From Planctomycetota bacterium (lineage in GTDB: Bacteria; Planctomycetota; UBA11346): DNA of 64,000 bases. How positions within the stretch are numbered: the stretch's first letter is position 1; the number at the start of each line of letters is the position of its first letter. Location of the stretch: assembly GCA_016745075.1 (NCBI GenBank), contig JADGDD010000002.1, positions 256,034 to 320,033 on the forward strand, in the 5' to 3' direction. Shown here piece after piece: positions 25,254-34,800 of this stretch. The notes below the pieces were generated by a model. The model made no database searches, was not told the origin of the DNA, and saw only the letters and a list, made by a program, of their open reading frames with translations. A program made the position numbers and the translations under genes.

Positions 25254-25616
25254 ATGAGTAGAATCGAAGCAAATGTTGCGACTCAGATTGCGGATGTTGT
25301 TCGGCCAGAGCAAAACGCACAGGAAAGTCGCCGTCAAGTAGAACAAGACCGCATTGAAGCTGCAAAACATCCAGAGAAGCAAGAAGTTAGCTCTGAGGAT
25401 ATAACAGCGGTGGCAGAGCAGCTAAAAAAAGTGGTAGAAGTTGCTAGCGGTAAGAACCTGCGTTTTGACATTTATGAAGAGAGTAAACAATTCTTTGTGA
25501 CTATTCGAGATCAGGAGACAGACGAAGTGATTAAACAGTTACCGTCTGAAGAGATTTTGGAATTACAGCAACGGATGGAAAAAATTGTTGGTAGTATGGT
25601 GGACCAAGAGGCATAG
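25254..25616 (+). CDS. flaG: FlaG family flagellar protein
   Basis: The 120-residue protein has the FlaG domain in its second half: EQLKKVVEVASGKNLRFDIY, then FVTIRDQETDEVIKQLP and EEILELQQRMEKIVG. The N-terminal 45 residues are charged and probably disordered. FlaG genes commonly sit before fliD and influence filament length or stability; the biochemical role is not settled. ACGGAGG lies 7 bases before the ATG. It has its own sigma-28 promoter, while fliD downstream has a sigma-54-like one. Confidence 0.88.
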   Translation: MSRIEANVATQIADVVRPEQNAQESRRQVEQDRIEAAKHPEKQEVSSEDITAVAEQLKKVVEVASGKNLRFDIYEESKQFFVTIRDQETDEVIKQLPSEEILELQQRMEKIVGSMVDQEA

Positions 25617-25622
25617 GTCTTA

Positions 25623-25638
25623 TTGGCACAGCGTGTGC
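25623..25638 (+). promoter_or_regulatory. sigma-54-like promoter of fliD
   Basis: The site reads TTGGCAC-N5-GTGC with 10 bases between the GG and GC pairs. The -24 element is perfect. It lies just after the flaG stop and about 70 bases before the fliD ATG, so fliD could be made earlier than flagellin. Confidence 0.6.
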
Positions 25639-25708
25639 GTTTCATTTCGTGTTGTACCCTTACAAAGATTAAGGCGCTGAGCCTTGCTTGCTCAGAGAGG
25701 ATTTTTTC

Positions 25709-27643
25709 ATGGTTACAGGTGTAGACGGTTTAGTATCGGGCATACCGACGGGGGATATCATCGATGCGATGATCGCCGCCGACCGTCAGGTCACTGTCTT
25801 AAGTGAAAATAAAAAAGTACGCTATGAAGCGCAGCTTGAAGCGGTTCAATCCTTTAACACGAGATTACTCTCTGCTCAATTAGACTCTGGGGTGTTAAAA
25901 CGTTCTTCTCTGTATAATCAACACACCGCTAGCAGCAGCGATGATAGTGTGATGACGGCAACAGCGAACAGTAATGCTTTGCCTGGCAGTTCACAGTTGG
26001 AAGTGGTGTCTATTGCCACGGCTCACCAAATGGCCACCAAAGGCCAATCTTCACAAACCGCAGATATGGGGTCTGGGAGTTTAAGTTTTCAATTAGGGAA
26101 CGGTAGTCAAACCGTTCTCAACCTAACTAACGCAAGTCTTAATGATATTGCGACTGCTATTAACGATGCCGATGCAGGCGTGAATGCTTCGGTTATCAAT
26201 GATGGTACAGGAACGCCTTATCGCCTTGTTTTTCAAAGTGCAGAAACTGGCCTTGAAAATGAACTGACTATTTCAGGAACAGGCAGCTTTTCGTCAATGT
26301 TTGACCAAGCTGGCAATATGGATGAATTAACAGAAGCCGCAGATGCGTCTATTAAATTAGGGTCTGGCGCTGGTGCTATCCCTATTACCAGTAGTGATAA
26401 TAGTATAGAAGATGTTGTTCCAGGCGTGACTTTAGACGTCAAAAAAGTAGGAACAATGACGCTAACGGTTGAGACAGATGTGACCGAAGCGCAAACAGCA
26501 ATAGAAACATTTGTCGAATCAGTTAATAGTGCTATTGAGTACTTTAATGATAATAGTAAATATAACGCAGAAACAAAAGAAGCGGGCATCTTATTTTCAG
26601 AGACAGGTCTACGCCGGAATGTTAATGATTTAACACGTACCTTGCTTGATGCTGTTCCTGGTCTGCCATCGGATTCAAATACTCTGTCATCTATTGGGAT
26701 CACTGTTAATAAAGACAGCGGCTTGTTTGAAATAGATACTGGCAAGTTAACAGATGCACTTGCTGATGATGCTGATTCTGTACGACAATTATTTAGTAAT
26801 ACCGGAACGTCATCAGATACAGGAGTTCAATTTGCTGCTTTATCTGAAGACACTGATATAAGTAGTGATTTTACTGTAGATATAACCCAAGTGGCAGAGC
26901 AGGCTCAAGTTGCCACAACTGGCAACCTTGCTGCTAGCACCATTATTACAGGTGCCAATAATGCCTTAGATATTAACTTAAATGGTACATCCTATGCCAT
27001 AACACTTGTGGAAGGAACTTATTCACGGACTGATTTAGCAGAGCATATCGGGCAAGTGATTAACGATACTGTAACAAGCGGTTCAAAAGTTGAAGTGAAC
27101 CTCAATGGCGATGCTTTAGATATTCGCAGTAAAAATTATGGTAGCAACCAAACCATCCAAGTTACAGGCGGAAGCGCAGTTTCTGATTTGGCTGTTTCTT
27201 TAGTTGAGGCTACTGGTCAAAATGTAGCGGGTACAATCAACGGAACTGCAGCAACTGGAAACGGCCAAGTATTAAACGGTGTTGAAGGTGAAGCGAGCGA
27301 AGGTTTGCGCCTCTCTATTACCTCACAGTCTTTAGTGACTGGGGTTACTGTGAGTGCAAGAAAAGGCATTGCCCAATTAGCACAAGAAGCCTTTCGTGGT
27401 ATGACCGATGTGCAAACCGGAACTGTTGCGCAAAAAACTGATAATTTAGAAGATCGTATTCTTGATATTACAGAGAGTATAGAGAAAAAAGACGCTGCGC
27501 TGGAATTGCGTCGCCAGCGTTACCAGGCAGACTTTCTGCAAATGGAAAAACTCATGGCTCAATTTAAAACACAAGAAACATTTTTAGCTGGTCAAATGAC
27601 AGCCTTCCAAAATATGGCAGCAGGCAATGCTCAACGTGGTTAA
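25709..27643 (+). CDS. fliD: flagellar filament cap protein FliD
   Basis: FliD caps the growing filament and folds flagellin at the tip. This 644-residue protein has the N-terminal domain with DGLVSGIPTGDIIDAMIAA and QSFNTRLLSAQL, a central part with LEVVSIATAHQMATKGQ and ADASIKLGSGAGAIPITSSD, and the FliD_C domain ending in a coiled coil ILDITESIEKKDAALELRRQ followed by METLMAQ-like LMAQFKTQETFLAGQM. The open frame extends upstream to a TTG at 25688, but the ATG at 25709 has AGAGAGG 8 bases before it. The central part has an IN(G)TS-type flagellin-hook motif, NLNGTSYAITL. Confidence 0.93.
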   Translation: MVTGVDGLVSGIPTGDIIDAMIAADRQVTVLSENKKVRYEAQLEAVQSFNTRLLSAQLDSGVLKRSSLYNQHTASSSDDSVMTATANSNALPGSSQLEVVSIATAHQMATKGQSSQTADMGSGSLSFQLGNGSQTVLNLTNASLNDIATAINDADAGVNASVINDGTGTPYRLVFQSAETGLENELTISGTGSFSSMFDQAGNMDELTEAADASIKLGSGAGAIPITSSDNSIEDVVPGVTLDVKKVGTMTLTVETDVTEAQTAIETFVESVNSAIEYFNDNSKYNAETKEAGILFSETGLRRNVNDLTRTLLDAVPGLPSDSNTLSSIGITVNKDSGLFEIDTGKLTDALADDADSVRQLFSNTGTSSDTGVQFAALSEDTDISSDFTVDITQVAEQAQVATTGNLAASTIITGANNALDINLNGTSYAITLVEGTYSRTDLAEHIGQVINDTVTSGSKVEVNLNGDALDIRSKNYGSNQTIQVTGGSAVSDLAVSLVEATGQNVAGTINGTAATGNGQVLNGVEGEASEGLRLSITSQSLVTGVTVSARKGIAQLAQEAFRGMTDVQTGTVAQKTDNLEDRILDITESIEKKDAALELRRQRYQADFLQMEKLMAQFKTQETFLAGQMTAFQNMAAGNAQRG

Positions 27644-27664
27644 CTGAACAAGAAAAAATAAGAG

Positions 27665-27691
27665 TAAAGTGTTGGATAAATTATCCGATAG
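27665..27691 (+). promoter_or_regulatory. sigma-28 promoter of fliS
   Basis: The site reads TAAAGTGT-N11-TCCGATAG, close to the consensus at both elements and with the standard spacer. It lies about 67 bases before the fliS ATG. Confidence 0.82.
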
Positions 27692-27757
27692 TAATGTGGT
27701 CGAAAGAAGTGAATATAAATAGTTTTTATTTATATTGAAGAAGGAAAGAAGGTTATC

Positions 27758-28189
27758 ATGCGGGCAGGTGCACAGGCGTATACAGCATATAAGAGCGCAG
27801 AGGTCGGAACCCTGAACCAGCGAGATTTACTTATTAAATTATACGAAGGGTCTATCCGATTTATGACCCAAGCCCGCACCGCAATTTATAACGAAGAATG
27901 GGAAATGGCCACAACGTCGAGCAGCAAAGCTCGTCGTATTTTTATGGAGCTATTGTCTACTCTCAATTTTGAACAAGGTGCAGAAATAGCTGAGCAATTA
28001 AAAAGTATTTATATTTTTATCATCAGTGAACTGACAGATGCCGTTGTTAGTCGTGATCCTGAACGTATTCAAAAATTAGAACCCGTTGTTCAGACCCTAC
28101 TTGATGGTTGGAAAGAAATTCCAGACGAGCATGCCAACACCTCTTCTTTAGAAGAAGTGCCTCAAAATATGATCAATATTCGTTCGTAA
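27758..28189 (+). CDS. fliS: flagellin export chaperone FliS
   Basis: FliS binds the C-terminal D0 helix of flagellin in the cytoplasm and keeps it unpolymerised for export. The 143-residue, all-helical protein has the family pattern AYTAYKSAEVGTLNQRDLLI, KLYEGSIRFMTQARTAI and a late helix ISELTDAVVSRDPERI, with a short C-terminal tail. AAGAAGG precedes the ATG at good distance. Sigma-28 control puts it with the flagellins. Confidence 0.92.
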   Translation: MRAGAQAYTAYKSAEVGTLNQRDLLIKLYEGSIRFMTQARTAIYNEEWEMATTSSSKARRIFMELLSTLNFEQGAEIAEQLKSIYIFIISELTDAVVSRDPERIQKLEPVVQTLLDGWKEIPDEHANTSSLEEVPQNMINIRS

Positions 28190-28311
28190 GCAGGTTTTAA
28201 GAAAAAGGTTCTGTTTCAAGAGAGTGGCTCAAATGTTTATCTTGCTGTCTCTTGTTATGCACTCCTCTACAACAGCATTGCTCTTATATAACATGCTATA
28301 GCATCCCAAGC

Positions 28312-29088
28312 ATGCGCATCCTCTGTCTTGGTGACATCGTTGGTTCTCCTGGCCTCACTCTTGTTCGTCATGCTCTACCAGACTGGCGCAAAGAATTAGC
28401 CGTAGATTTTGTTATTGCTAACGCTGAGAACATAGCAGATGGTTCTAGTACGCATCCACGCGGAGCGCGTCGTTTACAGAGAGCAGGTTGTGATGTGCTC
28501 ACCAATGGCGACCATGCTTGGCGTAAAGAATGTTTCCAAGAAACCTGTACCTATGATTATGTATTACGGCCACTCAATTGCATGCGTAACAGTCCTGGAC
28601 GTGGGTGTGCTGTGTATGAATGTGGAGAAACAAAAATAGCCGTCATTAATATCCTTTGCCAATTGTTTATGAAAAGTTGTGACAACCCATTTGATGCGCT
28701 AGATGATGCTTTAGCAGACGTGGGTGATGCTGATATTATTATTTGTGATGTGCATGGAGAAGCCACCAGCGAAAAAGCAGCCTTGGCACATTTTGTTGAT
28801 GGTCGTGTAACGGCCGTGTTTGGTACTCATACGCATGTTCCTACAGCGGATGAACGAATCCTACCAGAAGGAACGGCTTTTATTACTGATGTCGGTATGT
28901 GTGGTGCGCATCATTCTATTATAGGTCGGTCCATTGAACCTGTTGTCTATGGTATGCGCACTGGTCAGCAAACACGTTTTACTCTTGCCACGGAAGATGT
29001 GCGTTTAAGTGGTATTGTGCTCACCATTAATGATGAAACTTTTGCTTGTGAATCTATTGAACGAGTGTGCTTGCGAGAAACAGTATGA
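28312..29088 (+). CDS. YmdB/TIGR00282 family metallophosphoesterase
   Basis: The 258-residue protein begins MRILCLGDIVGSPGL and has VIANAENIADGSSTHP, LTNGDHAW, CDVHGEATSEK and VFGTHTHVPTADERIL. These give the dimetal ligands of the YmdB phosphodiesterase family, which acts on cyclic nucleotides such as 2',3'-cAMP. The family reference motif is GNHTW, here GDHAW. The upstream part of the frame to 28252 lacks family similarity, so ATG 28312 is chosen although its ribosome binding site is weak. mutY follows after 31 bases, and both may be co-transcribed. Confidence 0.88.
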   Translation: MRILCLGDIVGSPGLTLVRHALPDWRKELAVDFVIANAENIADGSSTHPRGARRLQRAGCDVLTNGDHAWRKECFQETCTYDYVLRPLNCMRNSPGRGCAVYECGETKIAVINILCQLFMKSCDNPFDALDDALADVGDADIIICDVHGEATSEKAALAHFVDGRVTAVFGTHTHVPTADERILPEGTAFITDVGMCGAHHSIIGRSIEPVVYGMRTGQQTRFTLATEDVRLSGIVLTINDETFACESIERVCLRETV

Positions 29089-29119
29089 ATACCTTTGGTC
29101 TTTTATTCGGGAGAGAGAA

Positions 29120-30247
29120 TTGAGTAGCCAACAACGTCAGCAATTATTACGTTGGTATAAACGTATACGTCGTGATTTACCGTGGCGGCAAACACAAGAC
29201 CCTTACCGCATTCTTGTGTCTGAAGTGATGTTGCAGCAAACACAGGTTGACAGAGTTATTCCTTTTTACCACCGTTTCATGGAAACATTTCCCAACGAAC
29301 AGGCTCTTGCTGATGCAGACATCACTCATGTCCATCGTCTCTGGAAGGGGCTTGGTTATCCTAGTCGCGCAGAGCGTCTACAAAAAACCTGCCAAATAAT
29401 TACCCGTGAACGTGATGGTCAGTGGCCGCAAACCGCAGAGGGTTTACAAGAGTTACCAGGGATTGGCCCGTATACCTCAGCCGCTGTTGCTTGTTTTGCG
29501 TGTGGCCAATCTGTTCCCTTAGTTGATACCAATGTTGCCCGAGTCTATGCCAGACGTGATGCTTTACCGATACCGCTTGATAAAAAACTTATCTGGCAAC
29601 ATGCAGAAAATCATTTAGCTCGTCGCAGTGCGGTCGCATATAATAATGCCTTAATGGAATTAGGTGCGCTTGTGTGCACGGCTAGAAACCCTACTTGTGA
29701 TGAATGTCCGTGGAAAAACAGTTGCCAAACCTTAGCGCAAAACCCAACAGAAACCACCTGTGAAGAAGAGTTTAAACAAACGGCGAATCCCATGAAAGTA
29801 GCGAGCGCCAAAGTACAATACGGCGTTACGATTAGCGATAAAAAGAAAACACGTAAACACATTGTACTCGCGCTTATTCATCATGAAGGAAAGTATCTTA
29901 TCGCCAAACGGCCGCCATCTGTTCATATGGGAAATTACTGGGAATTACCGGGTGGAAAAAAAGAAAAAGGTGAAGATGATCGCATTGCCCTCGCACGGGA
30001 AATAGATGAAGAACTGGGCGCAGAAATATTATCCGCTCGTCCATTTGTTACCTTTACCTACGAATACCCAGAATTTTATCTGACCTTCCATTGTTACCGT
30101 TGCCGCCTTTTTCATCCAGAATTAGTCCAGCCCTTAGCCGCAACTGAAATAAAATGGGTCACTCCAGAAGAATTTATGGCCTATGAATTTCCACCAGCCA
30201 ACGAAGCTATCAAACAACGCTTTCAGCGTTACCATTTTAAGAAGTGA
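29120..30247 (+). CDS. mutY: A/G-specific adenine glycosylase MutY with C-terminal Nudix domain
   Basis: MutY removes adenine mispaired with 8-oxoguanine. From the TTG at 29120 (GGGAGAGAG 2-10 bases upstream) the protein has 375 residues. It has the catalytic Glu35 in SEVMLQQTQV, the helix-hairpin-helix LPGIGPYTSAAVA at about 112-123, the catalytic Asp136 in LVDTNVARV, and the [4Fe-4S] cysteines C186-x6-C193-x2-C196-x5-C202. The C-terminal domain has the Nudix box pattern from GGKKEKGEDDRIALAREIDE to ELG and so may retain hydrolase chemistry, whereas this domain in many MutY proteins is degenerate. No in-frame ATG gives a sensible start. Confidence 0.92.
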   Translation: MSSQQRQQLLRWYKRIRRDLPWRQTQDPYRILVSEVMLQQTQVDRVIPFYHRFMETFPNEQALADADITHVHRLWKGLGYPSRAERLQKTCQIITRERDGQWPQTAEGLQELPGIGPYTSAAVACFACGQSVPLVDTNVARVYARRDALPIPLDKKLIWQHAENHLARRSAVAYNNALMELGALVCTARNPTCDECPWKNSCQTLAQNPTETTCEEEFKQTANPMKVASAKVQYGVTISDKKKTRKHIVLALIHHEGKYLIAKRPPSVHMGNYWELPGGKKEKGEDDRIALAREIDEELGAEILSARPFVTFTYEYPEFYLTFHCYRCRLFHPELVQPLAATEIKWVTPEEFMAYEFPPANEAIKQRFQRYHFKK

Positions 30248-30356
30248 ATAGCAGGGGTGTAATTGGTGTTGTGTAGCAAGCATTCTTTTAACAAAATTGA
30301 AATGCTTTGCTGAGTACTGCTGGCAACATGTGGATGTGATCTAGCAGATAGGGTGA

Positions 30357-30518
30357 TTATTTATCTCTGCTTTTTTCACGAAGAACGATCACGAGGCCAA
30401 TGAAAATCAATCCAATACTAAAGATGGTCGGCAGAGCGTGTCTTGGAATATTTTCGTGAGCGCATGCCATGATTAAAGAGCCAGACATGACAATAACTGA
30501 ACCAGCAATAGCTTTCAT
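30357..30518 (-). CDS. small membrane protein, 53 aa, with lipobox-like Cys
   Basis: A short open frame not usually picked up by gene callers encodes 53 residues. It begins MKAIAGSVIVMSGSLIMACA, close to a lipoprotein signal (LIMAC), and has a second hydrophobic helix IFSIGLIFIGLVIVL followed by a basic tail REKSRDK. It lies 9 bases after the stop of the lipoprotein gene on the same strand, so the two are probably co-transcribed. I do not recognise the protein. The ribosome binding site is weak, and the alternative is that this is a chance frame. Confidence 0.5.
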   Translation of the reverse strand: MKAIAGSVIVMSGSLIMACAHENIPRHALPTIFSIGLIFIGLVIVLREKSRDK

Positions 30519-30527
30519 GCTAGAATT

Positions 30528-30809
30528 TTACTTCATCGCTTGAATAGAAGCCTTGCTGCGAGTCAAACCTACACCAACAGCGTTGATTTCAGGCAACATT
30601 GGGCGTGCATAGGCATCAGTAGATGCGCTATAATGGTTATTCAGAGCGGGTGGTTTGTATGGTAGCTCTTTAGCAGGGTCATCAAAATCTATATCAGATT
30701 CAGTCGGGATATACCTCGTTTGGTACAAGTACCCACGGTCTTGATTATAGCAGCCGAGTCCAGAAACGGCTAACATCCCACCTAAAAGAAGCATCATAGC
30801 AAAGCGCAT
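30528..30809 (-). CDS. small predicted lipoprotein
   Basis: The 93-residue protein has a clear lipoprotein signal: MRFAMM, a hydrophobic core and the lipobox SGLGC with Cys20. The mature part is short, polar and rich in Pro, Asp and Tyr (YNQDRGYLYQTRYIP) with no domain I recognise. It is divergent from the RHS locus across a 296-base region in which I see no gene, and precedes the 53-aa membrane protein. Confidence 0.7.
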   Translation of the reverse strand: MRFAMMLLLGGMLAVSGLGCYNQDRGYLYQTRYIPTESDIDFDDPAKELPYKPPALNNHYSASTDAYARPMLPEINAVGVGLTRSKASIQAMK

Positions 30810-31059
30810 AGCTACCTTCTATCATGGGCTTGAAGGCAAACAACAACAAGCCTGAGGGTATTGCAGGTAGGTGGGTGTCACAATATGAGGACTCTGAATA
30901 GGTGATAAAAGCAACGAGAGATGGAATAGTACAAGAAAAATGTTCAGAAGAAGAGCGGTGGTCAGTATTTTTTCTAGCAAAGATCAAGGGTTGATATTTG
31001 TTAGGAGAGGAAGAAACGACATATTTACGCATATGAATAGTGTTTTTTGAGGTTCAGGC

Positions 31060-31083
31060 ATTTGCTCCTTGCAAGGAGCAAAT
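31060..31083. repeat. 24-base perfect palindrome before the RHS operon
   Basis: The bases ATTTGCTCCTTG and their exact reverse complement CAAGGAGCAAAT adjoin without a spacer. As RNA it would fold into a hairpin that contains the only AAGGAG near the start at 31106, so it could be a terminator, an operator or a device that hides a ribosome binding site. Confidence 0.7.
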
Positions 31084-31105
31084 CTTTCATATTATTCATA
31101 ATTCC

Positions 31106-31882
31106 ATGAATAAATTTATTCCAATTTTCCTTGTGATCGTCCTACTGATAGGTGGGATGATTTTGTTTTTCCGTGAAGATCCTACGAAGGATGATCCCTC
31201 TGGCTTGATTACATCAAATGAACCTGTTGTTTCGTTGACGGATATGAGCGAAAGCTCGCCTCCCATTGGTTCTTTGCCGAATCCAGTGGATGAATCAAAC
31301 TCTTCCGAACGAGAAACCTCTTCTACGGGAACGTTTTCTGTAGTTCCAGATTCGTCTTCCTCAACGTCAACAGATACGGTGATACAGTTGCCAGATGCTG
31401 CAAGGCGTGCTCGTGTTGGTATACGAGAAACAGCCAAGACCGGTGCTCATCCAGAGCGGATTGCCCTTCAGTTTCCTGCTGAACCGTGGGATGAGAAGAG
31501 ATGGGCAACTTCGGCTGATTATCGAGCCGCTTATCTGAGTGAGTCTATTCCAAGTCGTGTATTTGATAGCAAACCTTTTGCTAAAGAGACAATTCGTATT
31601 AAAGCTGATAAAAACCAAAACCATGTGCCAGTGAAAGCATTGGCGAGTGTTGGCTTGGTTGTTCATGCTGCCCCGAGTATGCCGGTCAGTTTTACCGTGC
31701 TCGATTTAGGGACTTTAGATAATGGCCTGACTGCCCAAACCATTGTGGCAGATGATAAAGGCTTGGCCACCATAACCTACACCGCCATCGCAGGTGTCGT
31801 CAATAGCGGCACGGTGCTTGTTGGCAGTCCTGCCTGTTCTGGGCAGGTTGAATTCACCGTTCATGTAACGGATAAGGAATAA
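31106..31882 (+). CDS. membrane-anchored protein encoded immediately before the RHS gene
   Basis: I do not recognise this 258-residue protein. Residues 1-23 (MNKFIPIFLVIVLLIGGMIL) form a signal anchor, followed by a Ser/Thr/Pro/Glu-rich linker to about 110 and a compact C-terminal part of beta character that ends FTVHVTDKE. Its stop is 3 bases before the RHS start, so the pair is co-translated and it is probably a partner, for example in anchoring or export. The later segment LGTLDNGLTAQTIVADDKG followed by ATITYTAIAG resembles a bacterial Ig-like domain. The frame is open further upstream to 31040, but ATG 31106 starts the hydrophobic segment; no good ribosome binding site is visible. Confidence 0.6.
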   Translation: MNKFIPIFLVIVLLIGGMILFFREDPTKDDPSGLITSNEPVVSLTDMSESSPPIGSLPNPVDESNSSERETSSTGTFSVVPDSSSSTSTDTVIQLPDAARRARVGIRETAKTGAHPERIALQFPAEPWDEKRWATSADYRAAYLSESIPSRVFDSKPFAKETIRIKADKNQNHVPVKALASVGLVVHAAPSMPVSFTVLDLGTLDNGLTAQTIVADDKGLATITYTAIAGVVNSGTVLVGSPACSGQVEFTVHVTDKE

Positions 31883-31885
31883 ATC

Positions 31886-34800
31886 ATGCAAAGATTCTTG
31901 ATGACTCTACTTTGTTTGTTCATTTTATTACCCAAGGTCGCGGTGAGTGCTGAGGCTCAGTCCTCAATGTCGTGGCCGCCGCTGGTGTCGATACTTCCGC
32001 CGTTGTCATGGTGTGTTAATTGCGACGTAAAGTGTAAATGTATCGGTGTTGATGAAAACGGTGTGGAAATATGGGTCTGTGAAAGTGGTTTTTCTACTAT
32101 CAACAGTCTTGGCTTAAGCTACATGCATGAAGCGTTGGACTATCAAGTGCCAGGAGTTGCTTCTCAAGCTGGCTGTGCACCGTGTGGTGCCCAGTCTGGA
32201 ACAGATGTTAGTGGAGTGAAGGGGCTGCAAATCCGCCGTTTGATGAGCTACAGCTACGGAATGGGCTCCAGTGTTGGCAGCCTTGGCTGGGGACATGGTT
32301 TTGATTTTGATGTGTCTTTGAAAGTCTACACTGATTATTTGGATCAAGACCGTACTCGTGTTTTGGTAATGGACCCCGGTAATCCAGGTCGCCGTGGGGC
32401 ATTTTTCTCAAATCATACTGATAATAATGAGCCAACGGGTGTTTTCGGCCCATCTGGACAGATTCATTCATTCCGTGATATTCGCTTGTATGCAGATGCC
32501 GCCTGTACAACTCCTGTTCTTGTTGCGGATGAAGGTCAATTTGCCTGTTTAACCTATCTTGATGGCCAAACACAAACTTTCGAATTAGTTCGTACTGATG
32601 ATGATAGTGAATCGACCAATTTGCGTGGTCGCTTAATTCGCTGGGCAGATCGCAACGGTAACGCACAGTCCATTACCTACGCTTTTCCAGCAGATGCTAG
32701 TGACGAAACAGTAGGTTATAACCGTATGAAGTTCTTGCAGATGGACAGCCTGAGTGACCCATTTGGTCAAGTAGCAACCTTCACTTATGCAAACACTTGG
32801 TATGGTCGTGGTTTGATCGAACGTATTGACTTACCAAATGGTCAACACATTACCTATAGTTTTGGTAACATTGGTACAGCCAATAGCACGTACGGTAATC
32901 CTGGTACTCGTTATAATCTACGTAGCGTTGGGCTGCCAGATGGCACAGCCAGTACTTTTGATTATGGTTATGATACAACAAGCCAGTTTATCTGGGTAGA
33001 TATTCAGGATGCTGCTGCTGAAGGCACACATCGTAATAAGCGAGTCTTTTTTACAGCCAGCTCTTGGGTAGACCCGCAAACGGGCGAGGTGCATAATCAA
33101 TCGTTAGGTCGTGTACGCGCGGTGGCTAATGGCGCAGGTGAGTTGGGTTATCTGACATGGGCAGAAGGTGACGAGGCAACCACTCTGCATCGCTATGTCT
33201 ATACTGGTGGCAACAGGCTCAAACGTATTACTACGACAAAAGCAGTTGGTCATAATAAGCCTCTTTCTGTAGCCTATGCAAAACAATGGGATTGGTCTAC
33301 ACCAGTATCAGAATGGGTTTTTGAAAACGAAGGCAATGTTACTTGGAATCAATGGGACTACTTGCAAAGTACTTTTACCGATGCCAACGGTCTTACGACA
33401 AGCTATACTTGGGATTTTTCTACACGTAAGCCAACTCAAATCACCTATTCTGACGGTACTTTTGAAACAAAGACCTACAATGCTTTTTCACAAGTAACAC
33501 AGCATGTTGATCGACTGGGACGTATCACAACCACTACCTACGACGCAAAAGGCAATCGCCTGAGTCGAATTCGTGCTGTGGGGACTGTGGATGAAGCTAC
33601 TTGGAACTGGGCGTACAACAGTGCTGGCCAAGAAGTGTCCGCTATTGATGCAAACGGCAACATCACCACCCGTAGCTACACCCCTGTTGTTGCTGGTAAG
33701 TTGGGCTATCTGAGTCAAATAAATGAACCAAGTGATATTCCTGCTGAACCAGCTATCACACGTACTTTCTCTTATAACTCTGCTGGCATCCAAACTGAAA
33801 CCGTTGATGGTGGTGGCCATGTTGTGCGTTATGAGCGTGATGCGAACAACCGTATTATTGCTATTGTCTATGGGTTTTATCCAACAGCAGGTAACTATTA
33901 CGAGCACAGTCGTGAACACATTATTTACGGCACAGGCATCAATGCAAATCTGATCACGAAACAGATAGATCGTAATGGTGTCGTACGGGAATTCACTTAT
34001 GATGCGCACGGTCGCCGTATTCAGACTATACAGGCTGTTGGTACGGCAGAATCTATTCAAGAAACCTGCTCCTATGTATCAGGAACCAATTTGAAAGAAA
34101 CCTGTACCAAGGCGGGCGAGACACTAACCCATTCTTATGATTATCGTAACCGTTTAACAAGCACCACCCGTCAAGCAAATGGCACGACCTTTCTTACGAA
34201 CAACCGTATTCTAGACGGTGCAGGTCGCATGCTTAAAAGCACAGATGCCTACGGTCGGGCAACATACACCGTGTACGATACGAATAACCGTATTCTACGT
34301 CGTCTTCAAGAAACCATTGCAGGTGGCATAACAGACCCATATCTCTATCTTAGTAACGGAAGCATCAATCAAGCTTCTGTCATAGCAAGTCAAAACACAT
34401 TGGCAGCCTTAGCTCGTGACCCGAATCCAAATGCTGCCTACCTCATTACCGACAGTATTTATGATGCTGAAGGACAGCGCATCGCTTCTATAGACGCTCG
34501 TGCAATTTTACATACGAGCAGTTACGACTTCCAGGGTCGACTTGTTGCCCAAACAGAAGCTGTTGCCAATGTTACAAATATAGAAGTAGCCTATGCAGCT
34601 CATACAGACACTTTTGGTTTCATCCATGCGGTAGATGCTTTCGGAGCTATGACCCAGACTCCAACAAGCATTGCGGCAACCTCATCAGTTACCTACGATG
34701 CGCAAGGTAATCGTCTCACATCCACGAACCCACGCGGTTTCATAACGGCATACACTTATACCCAACGTAATTTAGTTGATGCCATAACAGAAGCCGCAGG

